From contig RQTK01000212.1 in NCBI GenBank assembly GCA_003991915.1, positions 458,021 through 522,020 of the forward strand: a DNA stretch of 64,000 bases, read 5' to 3'. Of the stretch, positions 26,802 through 38,400 are shown in pieces. Numbering within the stretch: position 1 is the stretch's first letter; each line of letters begins with the position of its first letter. This stretch comes from Elysia chlorotica. Lineage: Eukaryota; Mollusca; Gastropoda; Plakobranchidae. The notes beneath the pieces were generated by a model. It made no database searches and had not been told where the DNA came from. It saw nothing but the letters and a program-made list of their open reading frames with translations. The position numbers and the translations under genes were made by a program.

Positions 26802-29800
26802 ATGCAGGTAGAGGGCCCGCCGATTTCCAGGCGCCTCATTCACGAGGATAGAGCAGATCACCCTGTAGAGGTTGCGGATTCACACGACAACGCTGCGTTC
26901 ACTGACGACGATCTGGTGTTCGTGGATCTGTCTGACGCGGAGACGACCGATTGGACGCCGGCTGCTGGTACCTGGGAGACCGGCTCTGACAGCCGCAGGC
27001 AGCGAGAAAACTCCGGAACAACAAGCCCCGTGACAGGGAACGCCTACAACAGACTGGGCTGTCAGAACGAGAGTCCTGGCGACATGTCGCATATCCTTCT
27101 GTCGAGACCTCCCATCTCTAAACAAGAGACGCTGGAAGAGCAGATGTCAAGGCTTGAGGCGAAGGATACATTCAACCCGCTGCCTCTAACCCAGCAAAGC
27201 TCCCAGAATGTTTCAGACCCGCAATCTACATTGAACAACGCTCATGATATCATGGTAGACCCTCAAGTTGGCTTTAAACTTGGGCTCAAAAAGAATTTTC
27301 ATAGGTCAGAAAGCGGTCGTTTAAAAAAAGGAAATTCTCCACCCACCCCAATGGGTAACAAACCAAAGAAGGTAGACCTTGCCAAGTCAAGCCAAAAACA
27401 GACAGGCCTGTCATTTACGAAACACACTTTCCCCCAAGAAACGTCACAGAGGAAAGTGTCCTTTGGGCAGGATAACGTAATAGAAGAGGCCATAGATGCT
27501 AACTTGTACTTCCACCCTTCTGGGCCCCCGCAGCGTAACTGGACGGCGTACAAGTCAGCCATGCACTACCAGTTTCAGCCCAGATCTATGTCCGCGACGA
27601 CAGGCAAAGAGGGTCTCCACCCGAGCTTCGGAACCAGGTCACAATCCATGCGCTTGCCGCGACAAAGAACGACGCACCCATTGGTCGCAGTACAGCCCAA
27701 GCAATTACTACGCGAACTCAGCTTCTCAGACTCTGGCGCTGAGAAAATCCATGATTACGGATCCCTTGTAAGAGGCCAGTCTCTGCCCAGGAGGACGTTG
27801 GAAAGCCAACCAGAAGATACGGAAAATCTGGATCGAAAAGGTAAGAAAAATGTAAAAAAGAGGCAACTCGTGCCATGAGAAGACTGTAACAACATACTGT
27901 TGCAATATAAATTAAACAAACAAACAAACAAAAAAGACTGACAAAATCCTATCATTCTCAGATCCCGAACTGTCCAAAGTAGTCGAGGTTTTTAGGATTA
28001 AAAAGTCCTCATCTATTCTCTTGAAAAGCCTAATATTTCGCACAAAAATTTAAACAAATGGAAAGGGTGTCAATACAGACTTACACTTAACATTATTACT
28101 GTTCAGTTCAAAAGTAGTAAACGAGGAATGTGTTATCCAATTGAAAACTATAAGCTCATTGAAACAATATTTAACTTTCGAGTGAGAGTCTTCGATGTAC
28201 AGTGATCCTTTCCTTTATTATTGACTATTTATGTCAGTGATTGAAGTGTTATCCAATTGAAAACTATAAGCTCATTGAAACAATATTTAACTTTCGAGTG
28301 AGAGTCTTCGATGTACAGTGATCCTTTCCTTTATTATTGACTATTTATGTCAGTGATTGAAGTATTCTTAATACTATAGCGCTCGTAGAGTCATTACCAT
28401 CGAATCATCAGAGACAAAGAGGTGTCACTATTCTTGATATAAAAGAGTTCTTCCATTGAAACATTCATTTCTTTAGTTAGTTGCTACTTGGTATGGCACA
28501 GTTCAGGAGGTATAGCTATACGATATTACTGCTAGCTAAAATGTATTCTACCAGACGAAGAAGGATATCACAAATCTTATCACCTATGTTATTCTCATCC
28601 TAAGACATGTCCTTTGCAAAGCTTCTCCAAGCCCTAGTCATCGTATCTTTTCTTCAGAAACCCAGACTTTTCATCTACTCCCTGACAATCTGTGGCCTCA
28701 CACTACATAACGTTCCTCTAAGTCTGGCGTCTTGAAAGTGAGATTCAGGTAGATTTCGAGGCGCAGCAACGTTCTTCTCTAAATACGTGTTTTGTCTTGA
28801 ATGTATAGTCGAATTTTGACACCATGCGTATTTTTCGTGCAACTTAGTTTTCTTTTAAAATAAAAACAACAAATTTCCTACTTGTGATAAATGAAATACC
28901 TTTCCTCTCTGTATCTTGATACGATTTTTATTGTATCCCAACTTTCATTTTTTCTTCTGTTGAGTTTTAACTATGGCAAAAGGCTGGAAATTTTTTAAAG
29001 ACCAGGCATTGTCCCAGGTTTCTCTCTAAAAAGGTGGTCGTCATTGATTTTTACATATCCAGTAATTGTAAGAATTGTAATAATGAAAACATTAAACTAT
29101 TGTGAATAGGTAATCCTTTGTTTGAAAAGCACTGTATACTTGCAAAGACTCGCTACATTGAACCCCCCCCCCCCCCAACCACAACACACCCCCACAACAC
29201 CCATGACCCCCCCAAAAAAAAAAACCCCAAACCTACACACACACACACACACTCAATAATAAAAGAAGGAAAAAAAAACGAGCCAATTATACAAGTCATA
29301 CTTATACATGTACTGAGACATTGCTTTCGGGTTTTGGGAATGGCCTCTTCAGATGATTCCAAGCTCCCAGCACCAGCCATAGCGAGCCTTATTGGCTTGA
29401 TGGAGGAGCTGCTAGACAGAGGGAAAATTCGCGAGGTGGCGCTGCTCAGTCTAGCCGGTGGCGCCCCCGTCGCCTCACTTCCGGTGTCATGGACTCTTCC
29501 CGCCAATGTCGGCACCTCATTGGTCAAAGCTGTCCTGGAGACCAGCACGCCATTGGTCCGGCTCACGATCAACGAGGAGGTGAGTCTGGTTGAGAGGGCC
29601 TTGTTGTAGCAATCTAAATTAAGTATGCCCAGTAAGGAATTTCATTGTTTTAGAAGATTGTGTTTTATTCGTGCTTGTTCACAATGCTCCCATATCAAGA
29701 ATCTGTATCTATATCTATGTATTTATCCTCTATCAGTATGTTTGTCTGTCTGTCAATGTCTCACCCTTCTATATCTATTTATCTATCCTATGAGTGAGTT

Positions 29801-31101
29801 GGCCCGTTGGAGACCCCGAGTACGCCTTTGATCCACAACATCGCAATTAACAGGGAAAACTTGTTATATCGGTTCGAATGTCGCCACTCTCTTTTTAGGG
29901 GCCCAATATTTCTGTTTATGTCATGATTCTTTTCCTCCCTTCCGTCCTCCCTTTTTTCCTTCCCTCCTTCCATCCTTTTTTTCTTCTTCCCAACTACGGC
30001 GCCAGTGCGCCCCTCTCTTCATTAAACTGTTGTGGATCGCATTTCGTTTCGTTTTTTCCTTCTCATGTTGTTTAAAAGATGCTTTTTTTTTTACATGCGC
30101 GTTGATAGTATTTCTTTTTCATTTTTGGAGTCTTACAAAAAGTTCACCACTTCAGTTTGTCACGATCACGGTAATAAAAAGAGTCTGCATTTATCCCGAC
30201 ATTGGGGAAAGCTGCTTGACTGCTGGTTTTTTTTAGCACGTTACACATTTCTTGGTAGCCATGTTTTCCTTTCAGGGTGCCTTTCTTTCAGATATCTCTA
30301 AAAGTGTATACGCTCATCCGCAAGGTTGCGCTTCACACCAGCCGGGTATTGTGCAGTCGGTTTTTGAACCGGCACACGGAATGAATTTTACAAATTTGTT
30401 TTTTTCCAAAATTATTTGTTGGACTCCACCATACTTGCCAGGCTGCGTTGTCGCATGACTGGACTCTACTTTTACTGAAATCGATTCAAATTTCATCAAA
30501 GTTGTTTATAATCATCTCTACCATGGCATTCCTCGTGTGGTTTTGAAGTTCAAAAATGTAAAAACCTCTCATTTGGACTCCCAACTTCCGGAGATACAAA
30601 TCTAACGACGAGAGTGAGTTGGTTCGTTGGAGACCCCCAGTACGCCTTTGATCCACAACATCACATTTAACAGGGAAAACTTGTTTATATCGGTTCGAAT
30701 GTCGCCACTCTCTTTTTAGGGCCCAATATTTCTGTTTATGTCATGATTCTTTTCCTCCCTTCCGTCCTCCCTTTTTTTTCCTTCTTTCCCCAACTCAAGG
30801 TCCATCTGTTACTAGTTTCCCCTTTGCCCGATGCCCCCCTAGGTCCAGCTTAAGCACACCTAGTACATGGCTGAATCCGGGCCTGCTTACATTTTACCGT
30901 TTTGTTTCCCTTCACCAGAAATACGTCTGCCTAAAGCACGGGCCTGACCGAATGGTGGGCCACTCTGTAAACAACGATGTTTTGGTGGCGCAGAAGACAG
31001 CGCTCTTCATCGTGCTCGGCCTCTCCGAGGAAGAAACCCCGGGCTCCTGCCTCCAGGAGGTCTTAGAGCTGGTTGAGATACTTACAGAGAAGGGCTGGTA
31101 G
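26802..31101 (+). CDS. Low-complexity N-terminal region fused to a C-terminal profilin-like domain
   Basis: Three coding exons: 26802-27840 (346 codons plus 1 base), 29353-29579 and 30919-31101, with GT-AG borders and phases 1 and 0, giving 482 residues. The ATG is the first in frame after a TGA at 26775 in the same exon, whose acceptor (cctag) is at 26763. Residues 1-347 are polar and probably disordered (an acidic patch with DDDLVFVDLSDAETTDW, many Ser, Gln and Arg) and resemble nothing I recognise. Residues about 355-482 match profilin in length and order: LMEELLDRGKIREVALLSLA, then LPANVGTSLVKAVLE, LTINEEKYVCLKHGPDRMVG, VAQKTALFIVLGLSEEETPG and CLQEVLELVEILTEKGW at the end. The usual N-terminal Trp of the polyproline pocket is not evident; the final Trp takes the place of the terminal Tyr. 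A strong-context ATG at 29340 (MASSDDSK) could start a stand-alone profilin isoform. The fusion rests on phase agreement and needs transcript proof. Confidence 0.72.
28131..28362 (+). repeat. 116-bp perfect tandem duplication
   Basis: 28131-28246 is repeated at 28247-28362 in intron 1 of the profilin-like gene, starting tgttatccaattgaaaacta. The copies look identical, so this is recent or an assembly effect. Confidence 0.93.
29340..31101 (+). CDS. Alternative stand-alone profilin-like isoform
   Basis: This is an alternative reading of the same two 3' exons. An ATG with G at -3 and G at +4 lies 12 bases before the exon 2 acceptor and is in frame with the profilin-like domain. Starting there (29340-29579 joined to 30919-31101) gives about 140 residues, the usual size of a single-domain profilin. 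It would require a promoter within intron 1. I cannot choose between this and the fusion from sequence; both may be made. Confidence 0.4.
29790..30790 (+). repeat. Direct repeat pair in intron 2 of the profilin-like gene
   Basis: About 29788-29967 and 30609-30786 share gtgagttggcccgttggaga, ggttcgaatgtcgccactct and tatgtcatgattcttttcct with few differences. The 640 bp between them are unrelated. No coding remnant. Confidence 0.8.
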
Positions 31102-31282
31102 AGCCAGGCTGCTTCTCATACGGGCCAGTGTTGGATTTAAGGCGCGCCTCGTCCCCCGCCCCCACCAGAAGCGCTGTGTAAAATCTATGCATCCTAGGAC
31201 AATCATAAGGGAGTGAGGAACCCCTCTCCGTAGCTGGGTACAGGGCCACTGCAGCCTAACAAATCCGGCACTGATACGGACT

Positions 31283-31372
31283 GTAAGTACAACGTTGTGG
31301 TAAGCTCATGACTCATCTTAAGATAATTATGCGAAAAAGACGAGTCGTACGCTACTGCAACGTTATACTTAC
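31283..31372. mobile_element. Foldback element, copy 1
   Basis: A 90-bp near-perfect hairpin: arm GTAAGTACAACGTTGTGGTA continuing to GACTCATCTT, and its complement ending GCAACGTTATACTTAC. Arms are about 37 bp with a short A-rich loop. A second copy lies at 31704-31789, and homology continues beyond the hairpin (tctacaaagatcaacgtatgc region). Confidence 0.7.
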
Positions 31373-31484
31373 GGACGTAGATCTATATAGTCAAAGATTT
31401 ACAAAGATCAACGTATGCATTGGAAAATAACAAAGAGAAAGAAGGCTTGGGAGCCAAGGATGGGCATCTATACAAGGAAAAATC

Positions 31485-31650
31485 AGGTTATCAGAGTTCC
31501 ACCCTAGTGGAAAACAACTCATCGGAGTGTAATACAAGTGGAAATGAACTTATCAGAGTGCAATACAAGACAGGATTCAACTTATCGGAGTACATACCAG
31601 TGGATATCAACTTCTCAAGTGTAAATCAACTTATCAAGGTCCAAGGCAAG
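31485..31650 (+). repeat. Degenerate 30-bp tandem repeat
   Basis: Units of the form atacaagtggaaatcaactt followed by atcagagtgc, five or so copies. They lie between the two foldback elements, in the 3' flank of the profilin-like gene. Confidence 0.6.
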
Positions 31651-31703
31651 TTGAACGCATTAAGTACATAAGTCAACCTTAAGGATTGCTTCTCATACTG
31701 GAT

Positions 31704-31789
31704 GTAAGTACAACATTGTGGTAAACTTACCACTCCTCTTAAGATATGCGAAAAGGACGAGTCGTAAGCTATCGCGACGTAATACTTAC
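31704..31789. mobile_element. Foldback element, copy 2
   Basis: An 86-bp hairpin beginning GTAAGTACAACATTGTGGTA and ending CGACGTAATACTTAC, homologous to the copy at 31283. The shared segment extends on to acaaagatcaacgtatgcat, so a block of about 160 bp was duplicated. Confidence 0.68.
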
Positions 31790-34365
31790 GGTCCTAGATC
31801 TGTAATAGTCATAGATTGAGGCCTACAAAGATCAACGTATGCATTGGAAAATAACAACCAATGTGTGTAGAGACTCACCGGGGAGATAGATTACAGAGGG
31901 TCTTCAGAGAGCAAACCCCTTATCGCAAGTGTTTCGGCCCTTAACTCCTGGCGTAAGAGAAAAAAGGTTTGGGAGTCAAGGATGAAAAGCATCGACTTTG
32001 CAAAAGTCAAGTCGATAGCCTTTCTATTAGACTATAATAACAACTATGAAAGAAGGTCCACTTAAAAGATCCACGTAAGAGAATACCGACCTAAAACAAA
32101 AAAGCATCGGTATATTATCAAATGTATTGACCATTATTATTCCCTGTTTGTGTCTATTTACTCGTGTCTTTCTCGAAACGTTTGTTTTGGGATTCATTAT
32201 TTAATTGATACTATATTGATTGTCATACTTTCATACTTGTTTATTGACAATATACCAGTGCAATACAAATGACTTCTTATTCCTTATCTCGTATTTTTTA
32301 AAAATAATTGATATCATTTTGGCAACATAGCTGCTTTAAAATATTTTGGAAAATCCTGTTAACTTTAATTGGCTTGGGTGAGTTGATGATCCCTATGATT
32401 CTCGTTAATGTTGACACGATTGTGTAATAATTTTGGTAATTCAGCTGCTTCGAAAACATTTAGCAAATATAAACTATAATTGAATTGAATGATAAAATCT
32501 CTCCTTAGGTTCTCGTGAATGTTGAAAGAGGCTAAGGGCTTACATTATTTAAACCAAAGGTATAGCTGATCAGATCAAAGAGAAACCTCAGTATCTTTCC
32601 TCCAGTTAAGGCTTTGATTTAATAAATAAACCCTGCTTTTGATCAAACCAACTCTCTCTCCTATCTGTTTAATAAATAACAACTCTGCAACATCTTAGAA
32701 AAGAAAACCTGGTTTTTTTCACTGAGCATGCAGATTCATTTATTCTAAACAGTGCATTACAACCGTTATCTTTTCTTTGATCACAAATGCAGCTTGTTTG
32801 ATTTAAAGCCATATGGGGTTGCAATATTTATAATTTATTGTGTTATCTCTTTTTGTAAGTTAAATTTCATCATGATGGGATCTATTTTTAGGTTTGTTTG
32901 GTGCATTTTTACTTTATTCTCTATTTTAACTGTTTATGCAATTGGAAAAAAATATATATTCCTAGCTATTTCCCGAGCTTTCCTTAAGGACTAATGCAAC
33001 TTGCATATTCACAAATTCTTTCTGTACGAAGTTCAAAAGGTTCATATCCAGAAGAAACACACACACACAAATGAAATGAAAGTCATAATGAACATGTGCT
33101 GAATCCTATAACAATTCTTATGACAATTTTAACGTAAGTACCTGTACTCCAATTTTGCTGTTTACTTACTCTTAAGCATTATAATGGCATAATCATGAAA
33201 TCCAAGTCTGTCCAAGGCAGCTTCTGATCTAAATATTCGGAGATCGTTAAACTTGTGCAGCCTCAGACCGGCCTTTCCTTTGAAAATAATTTGCAGATGT
33301 TTTGCAAGTTGTCTGAACCAATTATGATTTATTGTTCTAAGTCTTTAAACATAAACCTTTTCAGACTTTTGCAAATTGTAACCATAATCTGTTTAGACTT
33401 GTGGTGGATTGTCATGTTGTTCCACTGTTTTAATACTACAATGCCAATTATTGTTCATGCAAAATCAATAAAACGCAATATGTGCCTAAAGAGAAACTTC
33501 TTATTGTGAAAAAGTCTTAAAGATGTGATGTTGTATATTACTGTTCACAAATAAAATCACTGCTACATGTATTGGTAGTCATATCCAGCTGGAGGACTAA
33601 AATCTAAATATAATTTTCTTGCAACAAAACTGTAACAAAATAAAAAAAGACAAAACCTCATAACAATGTGTGTTTCACTAATTCAGTTTATTTTTTTTGT
33701 TATAGGTAGTATCCTATTTCTATATTCTTACCACAACCTGTCTAAGACAAAGGTATAAAAATATCTTTAAAACAAATATGTCAAAAGAATAAGGCATAAT
33801 ATGTTTGACACCCCTGGATTTCCAGTTACATTTTACATTTTAGAATAAACACAAAAAATAAATAAAAGTTTTGGCACTTTTTATCAACTATATTCATTAC
33901 AGTTATTGATTATGATGCAGAAAAAAAAAGACAACAACCTGAATGTCAACTTTATTTAATAATCATTGCTTTGATGCGTGTTCATTGCCAAGTAAAACCT
34001 TGAAATAATTTAATATGAAAAAAAAAGAAAGAATGAGGCTTGAAAAACCAGAAGAAAGAAAAATTACATTTTTGAAATGTACCATGAACAATGTATTTAA
34101 AACTTGTGTTGGAAATGCCTAGGTTTGTAAATATTTAACATCAGAGATGTAGAATAATGAGAAGTACAAGAAAAGGAAAGGGTACAATTCATTTAATAAA
34201 AACACTATAAACTTACAAAAACAATGAAAATGAATATCACATTAATAAAGATGGAATTATTGGCTGAAGAAAAACCTATAAAATAGGAACTTACATCATT
34301 AATAGAGAGAGGAAATAATAACAACAGAATACATGACAATGACAACAATATTCTCAACAACATAA

Positions 34366-34399
<34 letters not shown>

Positions 34400-35268
34400 T
34401 GTAATAAATGGGAAATAATAATTATATAATAATAATATATAATAATAATAATAACATTTTGTATTTATTTAATAAATATAGTATGGTAAATAAATTAAAA
34501 TATGGAATGCTTTAAAATCACAGACAAAGATGTAAGAAAAAAAGAATCAAGGCAAAAAACATTTTGATAAAGAGCAAGCTTATAAATATTCTTGGGAACG
34601 AGATATTTTTTTTACATTCAGAAAGAGTGAAATCAAAGAGAGATACATGTATATCACAATGATAAAAAATGTATAAGTATGCAAGTATATTGAGCATTGT
34701 TCAAAAGGTTTTGTTCTTGTAATTAACTATTGAATTAAACCATGCTATGGATAAACAAAACTTACAAAAACATATTGAATCTGATTCTCATTTACAGTTG
34801 GACGGAAATTTGCGTATACATGAAAACGAGAGATATAACTTTTGGCTCATGAAGCTTTTTAGAAAACTAACAATCAAAATTAAAACAAGGAGTTCATTCT
34901 TCTCAACATCTTTCACTTATGTGATACATCAACCCATTGCTATTTAAGACATGTTTAAATCATACTTTAATACTTTAGCTAAAAAATTTACCCGCACAGT
35001 CTAGCTGCTGCTTGAACCTCCCATAAAAATTCAGTTGAACAAAATTAATAATTAAATGAAGAATAGTATATTCTTTAAATGTTTCATGCATGGCATATGT
35101 GTATTAGATAAGTAACTAACAGTAACCTGTATTAACTTTAAGATTCCTTATAGAAGGAACAGCTATATAAGATATTTTTTTCCTCGAAAGGTTTACTCTA
35201 CGCAAAAAAAAAACAAACTAAAAAGAAAGGTACCTACAAAGATACGTGTACATTTAAAATAATGCTTC

Positions 35269-35274
35269 TTTATT
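35269..35274 (-). terminator. Likely EFCAB7 polyadenylation signal
   Basis: AATAAA on the - strand (tttatt on +), about 170 bases after the EFCAB7 stop codon at 35442-35444. It is a good distance and the only clear signal close by. Confidence 0.5.
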
Positions 35275-35441
35275 GCATCATAAAAAGGAGACCTTTCTTT
35301 ACTTAATTACCTGTTGAAACCTTTTGCATCCAACAACTCACAGGAAGTAACAGAACTTTGCTGCTGGCAATGTAAACACTGAAGACCGCTTTTACAAACT
35401 CACACTCTGCAAGAATTTTAAAAGGTCTGCAACGACACAAT

Positions 35442-38400
35442 TTACTTCAAAATGCTCTCCTCGCACACAACACTGAACTCAGCTCGATCATCCAGAGGAA
35501 GAAGGTTGTGACCGACCTAAAAATGGAATAAAACATATGATGCTTAAAAAAAAGGGTCATGCAAAAAAGTTTTCATACATACTCCAAGGACAGAAAACTT
35601 ATAAAAATGTTAAACGTCAGTAAGAAAAAATTCACAATGAGAAGGGTTAAAGGAAAACTGCAGTCATGTAAAACTTTTGAGAGGTAGGTGTCAAATGTTA
35701 ACCACTTGAGTGCTCATGTATATTTTAGAAATGATGTACCCATGAAGCATAACTCTCAATGAGTTGGATGTATATTTTTAATTAAACTCCAATTAATTAT
35801 GTTCTGAAAATGGCAGAGTTGAACTGGAAACAGTGAATGACAATGTACATCCATTCAGTATTCAAGGTGATAGACATACAAATTTGTATCATTGCCTCCA
35901 AAATATGGGTCAAATTGAACCTCTACGCACTCAAGTGGTTAAAATCTCAATTAACTTTCAGAATGAACTAAAAAAAAATTGACAAAACTCTTGGATATAA
36001 TTTTTTTTTAATTGATTAATCACTATGGGTTCAAAAATAAATTCAAGATACAGTAATGAACTGGTGATTATTTATGAATTTATATATAGGGAAGCTGCAC
36101 AAAAAATATTTTGCAGAATAGTATACATCTTTACATGTTAAATGCAACGATATGAAGAAATACCAATGATTAAGCCAGTGTAGCAAGTTTTTTTCATTAT
36201 TAATTGTTTCTGTTAACCTTTTTTCAATTCTATAATCAGCATCAATGTAAATTTCTCAGACACCCTCAAAACTTGGCACTTCAATCATCTGCTCTTCTTT
36301 TTAATAAACCAAGAGACCTGCTATCCCCTTCCCTTGTCAAGACTATAATGTACTGACCACCGAGGTCTGTCCAGGGACAGTGATGGCAGACACCAGACTC
36401 CCCGTGTGGCTGACCAGATTTCTCCTCTTGCTGCAGTCCAGCTCAACCTTCACGCGGCTCTTGGACTGTTGGCGAAAATAATAAACTCATGGAGTATAAA
36501 CTGTCAATGAGTTTGATCTATTTTTTAATTAAACTCCAATTAATTATGTTCTGACAGTGGCAGAATTCAACTTCAACCAGTGAATGAAAATGGACAGCCA
36601 TTCAGTATTCAAGGTGATATGTTAAAACAAAACAGGTTTGTGAGTAATAGAACAGAGTGTCTAGACCATGTATACTGGTTTCTTGGACTTTCGGTTAAAA
36701 AAAAGGTAAAATTAATTTGCAACTGATAAACTCGGATCTTGGATTGTTGGTTAAAAAAAGATTAGCAACTGATAAAGCGGTTGCTCAGCTCTTAGACTTA
36801 AATCACACACGGTCAGGGGAAAGAAGCGGAGAGGGTGGCAGGTTTATGTAGAGTAAGAGAGTAGATAAAAGACCAAAATGATTAATAAAGATAAACAATT
36901 ATTCTTAAAAAGAAAGACAGAGAGAGAGTATACTGAACAAGAATTCGATGACAGTACGAATAAATAAACCGGTTACTTGTTGGTTTGCCCAACATTGCTA
37001 TGGAAGAGCTAGAATGTAAAGCAAAAAAAAAATTGTTATCTATGATAAGTTATATGTGTCATAAGTTTCTTGAAAAATATTACATGGAGATGGGGGCACA
37101 AGCTGTGATTCAAAATCCAAACCCCTTGTGCATCACTTCAGATATATCAAAATGCAGTAATTATAAATGTATTAGTTTGGGATTCTTGATGAATGACCAT
37201 TAGTCACTCTAATTACTAAATACATCAAATACAAACTAGTCCTGCCAATAAGTACCTTGTTCTCAAGCACAATGATAGCGCGATGGTCGTTGATGTACTG
37301 GTACATCGTCAGATCCTTCATACCTCTCACTTTGCTGGGCTCACCCTAGTACACAAAGAAGGAATGAGATTATATATATCTATAATAATTTAAAAAAAAG
37401 ACTAATAACATTTATTCTTAAGGAAAAAAAAATCAATTTTTAAGATATATCCTAGAATTTGTATAAAGGAGAACAATTGAAGTTTGCACAAAAACATTTG
37501 ATGAAGCTTACATGAGGGGAACAATGATACCATGCACTGACAATAAGGGTTGTAGTTATGAGTCAAAAGACTATCTTCATCAATTCAGTGTATTATGTAA
37601 CTTATGTATACCCATTACTTAGGTACTATCCTGGTGTCATGCCCAATGTTGATCATATTTTATCATTTATTATATACAAGAGAAATAAAAACTAAAAGAA
37701 ATAACTGAAAAGAATAAAAAAAACGGTAAAGATAAAAAAGAACATAAAATGTAGCACTTAAACCAACGGTCATGATACCCAATTTCAAATCACATAATCC
37801 ACTTTTATTGCCAATATTGACTTTGGTTGACATCGATTAAAAGTAATTGTAGCTGGAAGAAAAATCTTGCACAACTACACATTATTATCATGCATTATTA
37901 ATAAAATTTCCAAGCTTTTCATGAGAAGCCTCTGATATTCTAAAAAATCCTACACAGGCCCTTTAAAACTCAGGAGTCCAGTATGCAGTGAACAGTTTGA
38001 CAATGAAAGCGTTTAAGCTACCAATTCAGTATTAAACCTTCCTAAGTTTAATATCTTTATCAGGTCTATGAAAGATCAACAACTATTCCAGAAACAGACC
38101 TTTGAGATGACAAAGTCACACAGCGCCGCATTGATTTTGTCCCTGCTGTTCTCAAGAGCAACGACTCTCAGATCTGGGTCGTAACAGTCCTGGGTGTGGA
38201 CCTTCACTATGAACGGACATGCCTGGTGGAAAAAAAAAGAAGTAAGCTCTGATAAGTTTTATGTCACCTAAGTTTGACGAAGAAATCTATGTATAGGAAA
38301 GGGGGCCAGTGGCCTCAGCTGATATTTGCAAGAGTGACTGAGCTATCTTTTGAAAATAAAAATGACACTACAATCTTGCATTATGATTATTTACAAGAAA

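Larger units (their letters stand above)
31102..35250. other. Intergenic spacer between the profilin-like gene and EFCAB7
   Basis: Holds the two foldback elements and a short tandem repeat on the left. The rest is AT-rich with an (ATA)n stretch at 34363-34400. Possible polyadenylation signals for the profilin-like gene exist (for example aataaa near 32620) but none is convincing. No gene recognised. Confidence 0.55.

Noticed and set aside
27299-27955. Open frames on the opposite strand and other frames within the large profilin-gene exon
   Set aside because: Shadows of the 346-codon exon, without splice or homology support.
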